Below, one piece after another: positions 26,705-41,286 of a stretch of 64,000 bases of DNA. The notes beneath the pieces are model-generated. The model had not been told where the DNA came from, ran no database searches, and worked only from the letters and a program-made list of their open reading frames with translations. The DNA is from Cucumis sativus (taxonomy: Eukaryota > Streptophyta > Magnoliopsida > Cucurbitales > Cucurbitaceae), in contig NC_026659.2 in the NCBI RefSeq assembly GCF_000004075.3, forward strand, positions 4,092,001 to 4,156,000. The letters are read 5' to 3'. A program made the translations under genes and the position numbers. Numbering within the stretch: the first letter of the stretch is position 1; the number at the start of each line of letters is the position of its first letter.

Positions 26705-29700
26705 GGTATCCCCCCCTCCCCTCCTTTTTTTCTTTTTTTTTTTTCTTTTTCTCTTATTGGGTTTTTGAGTTTTGCTTTGTTATTTGGGTTTAGTTTTGGT
26801 TGAGTTTGACGGTATGGAGTTGTTGGTTTTATTTGACAACCAGCATGCAATCGCAACTGCAAGTATTGCATCAAGTTTACTCCTTTAGCTAAATGTTTAT
26901 CTATTAAATATAATGTTGCATATGGGTCATCTTGTACAATTTTTAGTGGTGCGTCGAGAAAATCATTTTGGTGACTTTCTATTCATCGCGACCCACGTAA
27001 ATGCATGGCTTAATTATGCATTATACAATCGAGAGGAAAACTTCTCAGTTTCATTTTAGGAAGCATCTCAGGCAATGCATGGTCTATCACGTTGATATAT
27101 GAAAATTTTCTTTGAGTTTAGATGGAGGTTTTTATGTCTTTTGTCATTATTTTCTCAATTTATTATTAGACTTCAGTTTCGTTCTGTTACATGACTTAGT
27201 AGTAGTTAAGGGAAAATTCTATCGGTGGATTTTTACTGTTTGATAAAATGGATTTAAATAATGTCACTGTATTTGTTAATTGTTTGTACATTGGTGTGTT
27301 TGAGACCTCTGAACTTGTGGACTTTTTTTTTCTCTACCAGGTTCTATTGTTCGGGTCTTTCACTGAAGACGAAACCAATTCATGGATGCCACCTAAGTTG
27401 AATGTTAGTCCCGGAAGGCTGGTTAACAATGTAAACGTGCAATTTGGTTCTCTGAATTTTACAGACGGAAAATCATTGGGCAGTTCTGCTGACAGTGAAC
27501 TGAAAGGACCTTCTGGTTCCTCAACAGGATCCATTACTTTTGGGTCCACTGATTTAGCGAGGGACGATACTGAACTGGAAATTGTCCAAAGAAGTGAAAG
27601 TCATTCTCCCCTGGAATCAGAAGTGCCAAAGGAGAATGGAAGTAATTACAATTCTAATAAAAGCTTCTCTTGTTCTAATGGGGTGTCAACAACAAAAATA
27701 GATGACATCGATGCTTCGTCATTATGTGTATCAAATGGTCATCATAACAATTCTTTGAATCAGTTTTCAAGACTGATAGCAGAAGATATTAAGGAAAATG
27801 GTAGTATTGATCATCTGCCAGAAAATGTTCTCAAAGAGAATTTCAGAAGGGCATCCAATGTCTCTGTTACTTCCTCCACTACGCTCCTACCTCGAGGTTT
27901 AATAAATTCAGGGAATCTATGCTTTCTGAACTCAACTCTGCAGGCTCTTTTATCCTGTCCTCCTTTTGTTGATCTTTTGAGAAACTTACAGAATCGTGAA
28001 ATTCCCAAGGTTGGTCTTTGCTCTTCCCATTATATTCTTACAGTGAGAAGCAAGTAGATTTTGAGTCACATTATTTTTTGTAAAATATATGACAAACTCT
28101 TGAATGTTGACATTTTTTTTCAGGTTGGTTATTCCACACTAACTGCATTTGTAGAGTTCATATCTGCCTTGGAAGTACCTAGTTCAACTGTTCTGAATAG
28201 GGATGTGGCTGCTTCTGACGTTGGGAAGCCTTTTATCCCTCTCATGTTTGACGGTGTTCTTAAAAATTTTAGTCCAGATCTACCCAGCGGTATCTTAGGC
28301 CGTCCGAGGTTTGCAGACTTTTGCTAATATCTTTTTATTTCAATGCCTAACTCTCTTCCTTGGTTGTGGTTTTTTTTAACATTAAAATCTGCAGTTAAGC
28401 TGAATATCAACATTGATACAGTGGTTCTTTTCTTTTTCAGTGTTGTTGTGTAATAGTATTCAAAATTGACATATTGTAGAATTCTCTGCACCTGGTGCAG
28501 ATATTCTTCCTATGAACTTTATCTCTCTTGAGATTATCTTGCAAATTATTTTTTGACTTCCTTTCACATGAGGTTCACATTAAGTTTCTAAATATATATT
28601 TTTTATTTTTTTATTTTTGATATTTGACAGTCAGATATAGGGTCGGATTTTTAGTGGATAACTACAGGTTTATGTTACTAATAATTTTTATTTTGAAACT
28701 CTTAATCCACTGTAATTTTCTGAATTTAAGTGCTTTATTGGACCTAATTCTCAATGCTGTTAAGAGGTTAACTATAGTTTTGAACTCAATACCTAGAACT
28801 TGTTCAAGAGGTTTTGAGTATGTGTAAAAGGAAAAATAAAAGAAAGAAAGATATGTAAATGGGTTCTAATGTTCGATTTAATGATACTTTATCATAAGTG
28901 AAAGAAAAGAAAGATCTATTGGAAAAAGTTGCATACTCATTTTATTTTTGTGCAGGCTTTTTGATAATTTTTCTACAATGATTCACTTGCACTTTTCGTT
29001 TTAAGAAAATTTTTTATTGGAAGTTCAATACGAAAGAGACCTCCATTGCATGCCATGATGTCTATCAAAATCTTAGATTCAATTCACCTCTAAAATGCTT
29101 GAATGGATTAAATCTTAAATTCCTGTCATAATGCTTATTCAGGCAAGAAGATGCTCAAGAGTTTTTAAGTTTTGTCATGGACCGGATGCATGCTGAATTG
29201 CTGAAGCTTGATGGAAAGTCTTCAAGTACCAATGGGGGTAAATCTTTTGTAGTTGCTTCTGCAGAAGATGATGAATGGGAGACAGTTGGGCGGAAGAATA
29301 GAACTGCTGTAATGAGGACACAGAGTTTTGTTCCTTCAGAGTTGAGTGAAATCTTTGGGGGGCAACTGACAAGCATGGTGAAAGCAAAAGGTAGCATATG
29401 CTTTTCCATATACAGGCATGAAAGTCATGGGTTTTTGGTCTGATTTTGTTTTGCTTTTGCATTTTAATGCAAATGGAATATTGCTGCAGATAATTATCAT
29501 TTAGAAGTTAGTGTTTTTTGGAATTATTGTGCTGCTTACCAGTTAATTTGATATATTTGGAAGTTTTGGCAGCTACTTAACTTTTGAACTACTGCGATCT
29601 GGCTATCTCTCTGTATGATGCACGTGTGCAATCTCCCCTTTAGATTAATATTATCTGAGCCATCATGACTATAGGGGAGGGGGCTTAATCACTCCGGTGG

Positions 29701-31743
29701 CTTTAGGGATGACCATCTGCATGGATTATTATCTTCTAAAGCTGAATGTTTTATTGCTGTTGGGATATTAACATACTTCTTCTTGATATCATCACCTCTG
29801 ATCCAATTTATGATATGGAATTGAGCAGGAAATAAGCCCTCTGCTACTCTCCAACCATTTCTTTCACTGCACCTTGATATTTGCCCTGATGCTGTTCGCA
29901 CCATTGAGGATGCTCTACGTTTGTTTTCGGCACCAGAAACCCTCGAAGGGTACCGGCCATCATCTGCTGGGAAGGTATACTCTATCCTGTATATCACTGA
30001 ACTCTCTTTCTTTGATCTTTTGCACGAATCTTCCATGCATTTTCTTTCATTATTCTATTTACTCTGCCTCTTGCATTTATAACTCTGGCCCAATGAGGAT
30101 TTTGGGATATTGAAATTTTACTCCATTCTATCACTTTTTAGATTGAAATTTTGGTTCCAAATTAGAAAATGGATTTGTAAAGTTCTGGTTCTGATTTAGT
30201 TGAGTATAGACAAATTCTATCTATCTGTTTAGTTTTAGAAACTTATTGCTTAACAATCTGCTGGAGGTGTTCTTAACTAATAACAAATAATGGAATGGAT
30301 ATTTATACAAATTGGTTCGGTAATAGAGGTGGTTGGTTTAAGATTAATTATAGGTTGCAGGTGGTTGGCATACATAGGATTGTTGAAATCTGGTTTTCTT
30401 CATGGATTATGTTTTTGTATTGAAAGATTGTATGATTGTATCCAAAATCCTTGAGCACATTCTTCACTAAGCGTTCTTTTAGTTTCATATGTTTCTAAAA
30501 TTGAGATACACTTTCTCTAGGCTGGTGTCGTTGCTGCTAGTAAATCTGTGAAGATACAGAAACAATCGAAGATAATGATCTTACACCTGAAGCGTTTTGG
30601 TTATGGAAGCCACGGAAGTACCAAACTGAATAAGCCTGTGCACTTCCCACTTGAGCTGGTTTTAAACCGCGATCTTCTTGTCTCATCATCCACAGAGGTA
30701 TTTACAATCTATCGTTTTTTACATTATGGTATTTTACATTTGTCGGTTGAAATTGTTTGGTATTAGGGTTAGGGGTGCGAGATAGAGATGGGTGAACTTT
30801 TGTCTGGGGAGGTGTTTCTGGCGTGCTAGTTTAGTTTCTTTGTTGTATTGTGGGGTATTTGAAATTTGGGGAAAAATGAGATTTGTACTGCATCTTGACG
30901 GTGTTGATGTGAAATTCGGGTGAAATTACCAAAATAGAATTGCGGATTGGGGATTGCGTTTTCTTGCTCACTCGTTATTGATCTCTCTCTCAAAGAACGC
31001 CCTTCTTCTCCCTCTCTCTCACTTACTTTTGAGTCTTGCTCTTTGACACTCGATCTATCTCTCTGTAACACAAACTGAAACGAGAAAGAGCAGAAGTCGG
31101 CCGAAGCTGGTCCCGTGGTCTTGCTGGAGAAGAAAAGCAAAATTTGAAACGAAAAGGGGGATAGTAAGGAAAACTCTAAAGATGGAGAAAGAGAACGAGA
31201 AAGTGGGGGTAGTTTTGTGAAATTGCTTGAGGATGATGTAAGCAGTCAGAATCAAAATTTAAAAAGTGGGCCATAAATCATTTTTGGTCTTGAGAAGTTG
31301 GTCTTTGAATCAATTATCTTCGTTTTAGAGTAGTCGAGAAATCAAGGAGGAGGTGGTTAAGGTTTAATGCCTTATCTGTTTGTGTTGTTGTTACCTTCGT
31401 TTGTATCTTGGTCTTCTCTTGGATTGGAGTCTTCTTATAACTTTGTTTGGACTCCCATTTTTCTGAGACGCATTTTTCTTATTCTTGTAATGTAAGCTCA
31501 ACGGTCAATTAGGAAGATAGTTTGCTAATTGTTTGCCTTTTGCAATTCTTTCAGGGTAGGAAATATGAACTTGTGGCTACCATAACCCATCATGGGAGAG
31601 AGTCCTCAAAGGGACATTACACTGCTGATGTTCGATACCATAACAACCAATGGCTTCGATTTGACGATGCATCTGTCACTGCAATCGGAAAGAATAATGT
31701 CTTACATGACAGGGCTTACGTCCTCTTCTACAAACAAGTTTAA
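26691..31743 (+). CDS. UBP24: ubiquitin carboxyl-terminal hydrolase, UBP24-type
   Basis: Cysteine protease that removes ubiquitin from substrates; Arabidopsis UBP24 has been linked to ABA responses. Seven exons: 26691-26705, 27341-28009, 28124-28308, 29143-29390, 29829-29974, 30521-30697, 31555-31743. All are GT-AG and in frame, giving 542 residues, close to Arabidopsis UBP24. Exon 1 codes only MSDSK; exon 2 continues [12 protein letters not shown], a conserved N-terminal match for this subgroup that fixes the tiny first exon. The low-complexity N-terminal third precedes the USP domain: Cys box [16 protein letters not shown] with catalytic Cys199, [23 protein letters not shown], and His box [11 protein letters not shown] to GHYTADV with His501, then LRFDD with Asp518. 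All three catalytic positions are present. The leader carries upstream ORFs. Confidence 0.92.
30760..31260. other. atypical segment inside UBP24 intron 6
   Basis: Intron 6 (30698-31554) contains a segment with more G and C than the other introns, including CT-rich words (gatctctctctc, cttcttctccctctctctc) and purine-rich stretches (gagaaagagcagaag) resembling a plant 5' leader. A minus-strand frame runs 31140-30826, but I recognise no product. It could be an inserted gene fragment, a non-autonomous element or an internal promoter. Confidence 0.3.
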
Positions 31744-34174
31744 TGGACTCAGAGTCTCCTTTCTAGATCTAATATGATATCGGCCAACTTAGAGAATTCG
31801 TTGTGAAAGATAAGATGCTTGAGTTTGGTGATAATGTACGATCTGCTTTTATGGGAATGTTGGTTTTAACTCGTTATCTATTCTTTATACGAACCTGTTC
31901 TGTAGTTAATTATATTTTTAACTTTATAAGCAATGTGTAATACAGCTTGGTCGTTGCTTAAAAAAGTTATTTTCTTATATTTTGAAGGAATAGATTGCAA
32001 GACAAAAAGCATCTCATTGATGATGAGTTTTTTGAGTTTAATTTCAATCTTACTCATAAGGGCTTATTTGAATTTTTGAGATAAAATGAAATCATAATAA
32101 TATTAATAGAGAATGATCTGAAATCTAAAATGATTGGATTTTACCAGATTTCATATGATTTGAAGGGAAATTACATGATTTTCTCATTTTGGTCGACTTT
32201 TGTTCAAATTTTAATCTTTTATTTCTTTCTTAGAAGCTTAGTAAACTTCACACCCTATTTTTCAAATTTAACCAAATAAAAGGAAAACTAATGAAAAATA
32301 ATCTTTCACATCTAATTGCCTTGATTTACATAATAAAACCCATTTTCAATTTAGATGGTTAGGCATTATTCGGATAATATTTTATAAAATTATGTATATT
32401 TTTTGTATCCAATTTGATTTACATGGTTGAACCCTGTAAACGTGAGTTTTAGGAAGATGCCAAATGTGTACTTACTTTTTTGTTTTTGGCAAATGTATAT
32501 TTACTTATTCAAAATGAATTTGATTAGCCTAATAAAAGAAAAATAAAGAAAGAATGATTTGATAGGAGTAACTTTCCTTATTTATCATCATATATTATAT
32601 TTTCATAAACATAAAAAACTGAGGTGTGATGTTTAATATCCCTTTTAGACCAAATAAAGCAAACCGAACTTAGAAAGCACAAATAGAGACAATATGTATG
32701 CAATTTGCAGCCATTGATTTTTCTTCTTCTCTTTGTGGAGAGTTCATATTCAAACTTGAAAGCTTTTCATACTCTAAACACTAAACTCTCTCTATGTATA
32801 TTCTCAAAAACTATGTTTTATAATAATAATAAAAAAGTAACTTCACATTCTCTAGTAGTACAAATATTAGCAATATGAAAGACTATGTCAAATTTTAAAT
32901 TACTATGGTCTAGGCTCTAGAGACTAATGTATATGAAGGGTATATAAGACAAAATTTGTACTTTATATTCAATGAATTTGTTGAATATTCTATTTAGTTC
33001 TTAATGTTTGTGCCCTTTTTTCTTTCTAATCTATGTTAACAAATTTCAATTTTATCCTCTTATGGGTTTATTTTTTTTTTCTTTCAATATTCAGTTTTAA
33101 TATTCTTCTCCTCTTGACTTTAAGATAATATTTTTAAAAAGGTTGTAATTGCTTGGTGTGTGTTCATTTAATGAGACTAAAGTTCTAACATTTATCCACT
33201 TTACTCACCTTTTATCCCAAACAATAGCAACAATTAAATAATCAATTTTAGTTCGCTCTTAACCTATAGTTTTTGTAGTAATAACAATCACGAAATTTTA
33301 TTTTCATTCTTATTACTATGGTATTAAAAGAAGGTGTCGTGTTAGTTAACTCTCACTAAATTACTATAGTTAAAATTAATAAATCCATCAAGTTATAGAT
33401 ATCATTTAGTTTAAAAAACCTTAGACTAAAGAGGATAAAATGGAACAACGGACTTAATTATCTATTCAATATGAAAATTATTTGACTAGTTAAACTTAAA
33501 AAAAAAACGTTAAAAAGGTTAAGAAGATGAAAACTCAACTTAGCATTCATTGAAAGAAACATGAATACTATTATTGTTGACATAAATGAACGTAATTATG
33601 AAAAAGAAAGAATCAAATTTATTGTTGATCCCTATAATTAATGTGTGTGCTACAACCACAACAAAATCCCAAAACATAAGGTTGACCAACGAAAATTAAT
33701 TAAAATGAAGGAGAAATATATACTATATAGTCATTTTATTTGACATTTTTTTACATTAATTATGTAGATCTAAGTTAGGAAAAAAGTTGATACATAAATG
33801 AAAGACTTAAATTCGCCCACCATATACCATATTTTTATAAATTATTACAACTTACTATGTTTCTCATTCACAAGCAGCTAACTCCTCATAAAGATAATGA
33901 ACAAACACTCCATTTTCACACACCCTTTTTTTTCTTTTATATATGAAAACCACTTTCAAATTAAGACATCCATTGATTAATTATATTTCAAAGCTTTCAC
34001 ATTGCAATAAAGAAAAGGGAGAGATTGATAAGTTTGACATTAATTCAAGAAAACATGCAATGCAAGAAGAAGACCAATATTGACAAGGAAGTCAATGTTA
34101 GTGATAAAATAAGAAGAAACTGTTTTTATAATTTTTCTTCTTTATTATAAGGTTTAATGTGGAAAACCACATCT

Positions 34175-34206
<32 letters not shown>

Positions 34207-37200
34207 TAATATGGGATTTAAATTTTTGGAGTTGGTAGGTTAACTAATTTGATTAATTAGCCTCACAAATGTTTACTTAATTTAGTATGATATAGACTAG
34301 AAAATGAGAAGACCCATTATGGTCTTGGAGTTCAAACATCACACCTTCTTCATATATATATATATATAACAAGAACACATAAAAACACATAAGAGAATTT
34401 CACGTAAATCAAGTACATTGATTGCTCCAAGAAACAACAAAGGATAAAAACTTCCAAACGATTGAAATATCAAACCAAAGAATTTGACTTAACCACCTAC
34501 AAACGTAGCAACCCTATCTTCAAATATGATAAATAATAGCATATCAAACTATTTTCTAGACCTTACTCCGTCAATTGATTGTTTTTACTCATACGACAAA
34601 TTCAATTGAGGTCTAAATCCCAATGAGATATCATATATATGTGTGAACGCCTTGCTCGTAATAACATATCTCCCAAATAGCATAGCTAAAAGAACAACTA
34701 AAGAATAAATGATCTCGAGATTCAACTTTTTTGTGTGCAAAGAAATTAGACGATACTAAAGATATCAAGACACCACTTATTAATACGATCGTGCATTCAT
34801 GGTCGATTTTAAACAAGTAGTGGGATACGTGGATACGTAGCTAAAACTAACTTGTAAGTACCTAAAGAAAAAAGGTTCAAATTGAGGACATGCAAAAATC
34901 TCATACTTACCAATTTCAACCTTGTTTAATACAAAAATTTATAACTTAGAACCAACTTCACAAAATTTAGGAAAAATTATCTTTAATATTGTTTTTCCTT
35001 TGCGTCCTATCAATTTTAGTTTGTACCAATGTTAATAATTATATGCTTTGGTTAATGAATATTCATATCAATGAATTAGTTAACTTTTTTTTTTTTTTTT
35101 TTTAATTTTAAATAATGGTATTTTGACTTGTTTCAGTGATGTTGTTTAAAATTAGTATTATATTTTTTGAAAAAAAAATAAATAATGTCACAAATAAGTA
35201 TAAAGATAAGAAAAATCATTTGACATTTAACATTTTACCTAATTAACTTAGACCATCTATTTGTCTCATTTGGCCAAAGTTTGAGAGTTATTTGAGTTCT
35301 CAATATCTTCTTTCTATTTTAATATATAGTTTTATTTAGTATAATTAAGTGGCTGCAAAATCATCTATATATAGAACGAACTCTTATTATTATTAAGTAT
35401 TCTTATCATTATTATTTTCTAAAAATAAATAATAAAAAAAAGTCTAATGTGGCTGCAAAACAACTTGCCCAAAGTCTCTCCATTTTTATCTCTTTAAGAA
35501 ATAAACCACATTAATTTTGGTCCATTTGAATTTTTGAACTCAAAGAGTTGTTGAATAATCCATTCAAAATTCATCCACATATGGAACTTTCTAATATAAT
35601 ATATGGTCTCAACTTTAAAAAATAATTATCCAATTACCTTTTATCTTTTTGCCGACTTAGATCTACTTCCAAATATCAATATTAGGGACGAAGTTTCATT
35701 TTTTAACGTAAATTCTACGTTAAATAAAAAAAAAATCTTTAATATTATTGCACATTTTGACATGGTAGGAAAAATTAGTTGATATTTTGAAATTGTAAAA
35801 TATAATAATAAACATGTTAAAATGTTGATTTATTATACATATAAAAGAAATTAACCATAATATATATACAGAGTTTGTAGATATTTTGATAGTATGTATG
35901 CATGTAAACATATTAGAGATGTCTAATTATAATTAGAATGTGCATTCACATTGATTTGATTGTTGACGAAGAGTTCATATATAAAATACTAACAACACAA
36001 TCTCATGAGATTAGCTTTTCTTCCCAATCCATGCGTTCAAACCATTTCACACCTTAATACATTTTTTAAGAAAATGGATGTTTTAATATTTAACACTTTT
36101 CTACTTCTTAAGATCATAAATATTGTTTTAATATTTACAATATTTAAGTTAAAGGGTAATACACTATTTAAAATAGATATTCAAATCCTACTTAACTTCT
36201 AGAAACTACATGATTAATAGTTTAATTATATTTTTGCATATAAAATATTATTCTTTTTAATAGGATTTTTTTATAACTATTTTCTTTAAATAATAAAAAA
36301 TGTATTGAAAATCATGATATAAGATTAAATAAAAAGAAACAAATACTTTTAAAAGTAAAGAAAAGTAAAATAAAAAGATAAGAAATATATTAGAAGGTAG
36401 GTGGAGCATTTTCTCGTTTATTCTAAAAAGACTATATAGAATAGTCAGCGTTATATTGTGATGATGGTTTTTCAAATGATTTTCTAAATTATACGATTGT
36501 TTTTTTTTTAAATTACTTTTTATTTTATTTTCAAATCTAAATAAGTTATTGTAAAACATCGTCATCAATCATAAAGATGATGAATAAAAACACATTAAAA
36601 GATTGACAAAATATCGAATGAAGTATTGATGTTTTTGTTTTTGGTGTACCTCCAGATTTCAAATCTAACAAATCTACGACAATATCTTTTATTTTCTATA
36701 ATTATCTTATTCATTAAAGATGTATATTCTATATTTTGTACTTTACTTTTAAATTCTAATAAAAATAAATTACATTTACACTTTTAGATTTGAAAAACAT
36801 AAAATCTTTTAAAATGAATAGTCAAGTAGATTTTAAATGAAAGAAATACTATTAGTATATATTCGGTCGACACAATTGGTGAAGTGTTAAATTATTTTTA
36901 AAAATATAAATCTTGATTTATGTAATTTAAAAAAATAGCTCATTCAATAAGAAGAATTTCATTGTATAAAATTTAATTTGATAAAATCATAAAAGCTAAA
37001 TTTTAATTTTAAGATTATAAAACTAAGCTCTAATTTATTTCAAACTAAATTAACTAAATTTATAATTAAACCTACCAATTTTTTTTATTCTTTTTAAAAA
37101 TTGACGTAGGAGATCTCTATCAATGTGTGGACGTGATTTAGTTACAAGGTTGGCCATTGGATGGGCCGACATGTCGGCCAAAAAAACTTTATATATCTAT

Positions 37201-40052
37201 ATATATTCCCATTTTTTTCAAAATATTTAAGAAATATGCCGACACATCAGTAATTTTGGTGCTTTGCTTAGTTACAAAACCTTGATTTTAACCTTTTTCA
37301 GAATAGGAAAAAGAGAAATAATAACGTTTGAAATGATTTTAACTTTACTTCCAAACATTATTAAGTTATTTATTTAGAGAAAAAACGCGTTAATTTGTTT
37401 GCTTTTCAGTAATTATTGTCACTTAGCTGGTATAGAGTAGTAAAATTATTTCTATATTTTCAACGTTTGAAAAGTATATCGGTAACTCCTAACATCACAC
37501 ATACGTACTAGTGATAATTGACATCATATATATTTTTATAATTTCATATTTTGAAAGTCAATAATCATAGGTCGGTTGACACAACGCTTGCACGCTATCG
37601 ATTTTGAGATTAAAAGTTTACGCTTAAATATTTTTTTAAAAAAACAATTTTGTCATTTAAACATTAAAAATGGTTCAAAAATTTAAATTAAATACTAATG
37701 TTTTAATTAACCAATTGAATTATGTTAGTAGAGACTTAACCTATGGAGAAAAGTGGTGGATATTGTACTATATAGTAATGGAGAAAATCTTTCATGCACT
37801 TTTATAATGTATTACTCTAATTAACATCATCTTATGTCACTCTCAACCTAATAATAACTTTCACCCCACTAATATAATAAGATTACATATTCATTGAACC
37901 ATATGTTTAATTTTTCACTCCCTCTTTTCTTCCACTTCACACATAGTTGTACAATAATTACTACTAAAAACCAATAATTATATATAACATTATATATAAT
38001 TAATTAAGACATTGGGTATTGATAAATTTTAATTTGTAAAAAAGAAAGTAATTAGCCAGTTTGTAACATAGAGTAATCTTTATAACATTATATATAGTTA
38101 GTTCACACTTGACCTCAGAGTAGTACTTTGCTACAAATCTAGTACACAAGCTAAGTCAAACTTGAAACCTGCCAAGGGTTTTTATTTTATTTTATTCGAT
38201 TTTATCTCTATGGTTATTTAAATAATTAACCTATTTCAATAATTGGAAGTTTTGGGATCATATACATCCAATTTAACAAACCTAATAGAAAACTATATAT
38301 GTATATTTTATAGCAACTTTATATTTACCTTACCATACAAATATCAATTAAGCTCACCAGGTGTCACTTCTTAACAAAAAAAAACACTGCATTCTTTCTT
38401 AATTATCAATAGAATGAATGCATCAATTTTAAAGTTAGAGATTCAATTTTCTTATTAGATAATTAATTTATGAAAGATATATGTCTAAACAAGTTGAAAC
38501 AATTTACCTTACTAATTAATTCATCTTAAATGATTTTTTACTTCAATCTTCAAATATTAAATTCTTATAAAACTTGTAGGATTAACTATATATTTAAATC
38601 TTAATTAGTTTGAATGGATCATAAATTAAATTTAAGACCATTTGACTATTGAAAGTAATGATGATTGATGTGCCTAATTACTTTTATTTTTTATCATTAT
38701 AATATTGATAAACACTACACCCAATTATAAATGTGTATATATTAAATTATTAGTCCTACTTATGTATATAAATATACAGAAAATGACAATAAATTTTCAA
38801 CACATCATTGGGGTTATTTTATATTTTCTTTCTTTCTTCTGGATGTTTGAAAAATGTGACCAAAAATAAGAGAAACACAGAGTCAGTTTGGAGAGAGGAA
38901 TTCAAACAAAGAGAAAAAAAAGCTGCAAATTTAGTCAATTTATAGTGCCACTTTTTTATTTTCAAATTATTTTAAGTTGAAATAAATAAAGATAGAATTA
39001 CAACTCTATGGGTCTGAAAAAACTACCAAAACTTAACATTGCCACTTGCTAGCTTTTATTTTGTTATATAATAGTATATTTATAATCTATTTAAAAAATA
39101 AACTCGTAAGTCATTCTTAACATTAAATTAAATTTACTAAGCGAGGTTATAAGCGCAACAAATAATTGATATCCACTCAATTCATTTAAGATTATAACTT
39201 TAAAATTTCATATATAAAAGAAAAGAAAATCCAACATGTTATATCTCTCAGTTTCATGCATAGGTAGATTGACTGAAAAATAAAAAATCTCTCTTTTTTC
39301 TTTTAGATGACAACTTGTTTCCTTTTTAGGAACTCTCTTTGTATTCTATATGAGAAAATAATCTAATTTGCAAAGGGATTAGTTATAAGTATTCATTTAA
39401 TGTTCGATCATCTATCTCCATTACTTTTTATATATATAATATATATTTAATAAATATATGGGTCCAACTCCAATAATAGTAATAATAAATAAATAAAGCT
39501 TAACCTTTTTTTTCCTCATTATTACAAGTTTTTTTTCTATGCATTGAATAAAGGGAGCAAGAAAGGAAAGAGAGATCTAATAATGGGAAAATTTCATAGA
39601 TATGCATGGAAGAAAAGAGAGGAAGAAATGTGGAAAAAAAAGAAAAGAAAAGAAAAAGAAAAGAAAAGAAAGGAAAGGAAATCATCACCACATAATAATT
39701 CCAATTTAGAAGGCAAAAATTAGGTTACCCAAAAGGAGTTTTCATTAAAAATTAAATCTTGTAAATGAAATTACAACCACCACCTTCTAAAAAGTCCAAA
39801 TCAACATCTTTCAGTTTCTCTTCCTTTTCCACTTCTCTTTCTCTCCATTGAAACTAAGAATATCAGAATTTTAAAGGGAAAAAACTTGGATCCCTTTTCA
39901 TATATTTAAGTTAAAATCATTAACATTATTATCATCATCGACATTACTAATTATATATTTAGAGAGTATATATTTTTCTATAACAATTTAACTAATTAAC
40001 TTAAATCCTTTATCTAATCCAAATTAAATATGACTGCAAAAGAATGGGCAGA
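31744..40052. other. 8.3-kb AT-rich intergenic region
   Basis: Beyond the UBP24 3' UTR I see no gene. It contains simple repeats ((TTTC)n at 34173-34207, short AT runs), poly-A/T tracts and short chance frames in all six phases. Nothing resembling a transposase, reverse transcriptase, tRNA or known microRNA was recognised. The part near 40 kb should contain the LBD 3' UTR. Confidence 0.5.
34173..34207. repeat. (TTTC)n microsatellite
   Basis: About eight tetranucleotide units, uninterrupted. Confidence 0.85.
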
Positions 40053-41133
40053 TCACGTCCAGAGTGGCTCCCATGGTGAGCTGAGGGTGGCGTCATCGAG
40101 GAAGCATGTAGTGTCCACCAGTTGCGGCTGCCAAACAGGCTCCGGTGATTGCCTCATTTCCATGCAAATTAAGGCTAGTAAGTTGGCTTGTTGTTGCTGC
40201 ATATTGGCCACCTCTGCCCTAGCCTTGGCTAGTTGAGCTTGTAGTTCGCTCACTTGCTTTTGCAGTTGGCAAATTGCGCCTGCACTACCGTAAACTGGAT
40301 CTCTCAGACGAGCATTTGCTTCGTATACCATACTGCTCACTGCATCCGTTCTTTGGCACTCGGGAAGCTCCTACAAAATTTGTAAACTTTTCTCAATATC
40401 AAAATTCAACTAAATTTTAATCTAACCTAAATGAAAGTTTAATTAAACCAAAATTCCACCAATTACGGGAATTGATACATTAATTAAGTCCCATCAAAAG
40501 TAAAAAAAACCTAGTTAAGTCAAATCAAATCAATTCATTTTCTTTTCTAAGTTAAATCCAACTATACCCCTCTTATATATTTTTCTTACATTTAGAAATA
40601 CCAAAGAAACTTGTTACCATTATTACTAATAGTAATTTTCTAACCTTAAACTCTAAACAAAAATAGATTTTCTTTTCTTCCTTTTTTAAAATCCCTCATC
40701 TAAAAGAATATAGAATATTATAGTAAGTATATATGAGAAGATATATTAGACCATTTCAAAGGGCATTGTAGGAAAGTTGGAGATTCTAATGATAAACTTT
40801 TGATTAAAAAAAAAAAAGGAAAAGAAATGGAGGGCATACTTGCAGGAACTTGATGATATTGCTAGCTCCAAAAACTCTATGGGCAATGGTGAACTTAAGA
40901 GGGTCAGTGGGAGGGAAATAAGGAGCCAAAACGCATTTCTCGACGCAGCGGCGACGGAGGATCTTACAGGCAGCGCAGGGGCTGAGAACCACCGCAGGGG
41001 GCGGAGGGGAGGATGGTTGAGAAGTGGGTGGGGAAGAAGACATTGGGGAGAAAGATAAAGGATTATTTGGATTATTATTAACACTGATGGGAGTTGGAGG
41101 AGAATTATTAGTACATTTGGCCACGTAAGCCAT
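40053..41133 (-). CDS. LBD11: LOB-domain transcription factor, class I (LBD1/LBD11-type)
   Basis: Plant-specific DNA-binding regulator of boundary, vascular and cambial development. Two exons: 40840-41133 and 40053-40370, in-frame GT-AG, 203 residues. The LOB domain starts at residue 53 with the zinc-finger-like block C-x2-C-x6-C-x3-C (Cys53, 56, 63, 67 in CAACKILRRRCVEKC). The GAS block follows (APYFPPTDPLKFTIAHRVFG, FGASNIIKFLQ), split by the intron at the usual place before ELPE, then the zipper-like spacing in LQKQVSELQAQLAKARAEV. The short C-terminal tail ends EPLWT. A Pro/Ser/Asn-rich leader of about 50 residues precedes the domain. The first ATG of the leader is used (MAYVAKC). LBD1 and LBD11 are close paralogues and cannot be separated here. 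Confidence 0.93.
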
Positions 41134-41278
41134 AAATTAAAAAAATATATATATATATATGTATTTAATTAAAATTTTCTAGAGAGAGAATGTGGGGGCG
41201 AGAGGAGAGAGAATATTTTCTCTCTCTTTTTTGGTGAGTTTTTGTGTGTTTGGGAAATGAAAGAGGGTGAGAAGGTGA

Positions 41279-41286
41279 TATTTATA
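41279..41286 (-). promoter_or_regulatory. TATA box of the LBD gene
   Basis: On the minus strand this reads TATAAATA, about 145 bp before the ATG, followed by a CT-rich leader (ctctctctcc), the usual plant arrangement. Confidence 0.6.

Noticed and set aside
27248-27340. ATG at 27248 as the UBP24 start
   Set aside because: It is in the first intron; the sequence before the acceptor at 27340 is pyrimidine-rich intron, and exon 1 MSDSK matches the family start better.
40030-40236. Plus-strand small ORF
   Set aside because: Antisense shadow of LBD exon 2, which has clear family motifs on the other strand.
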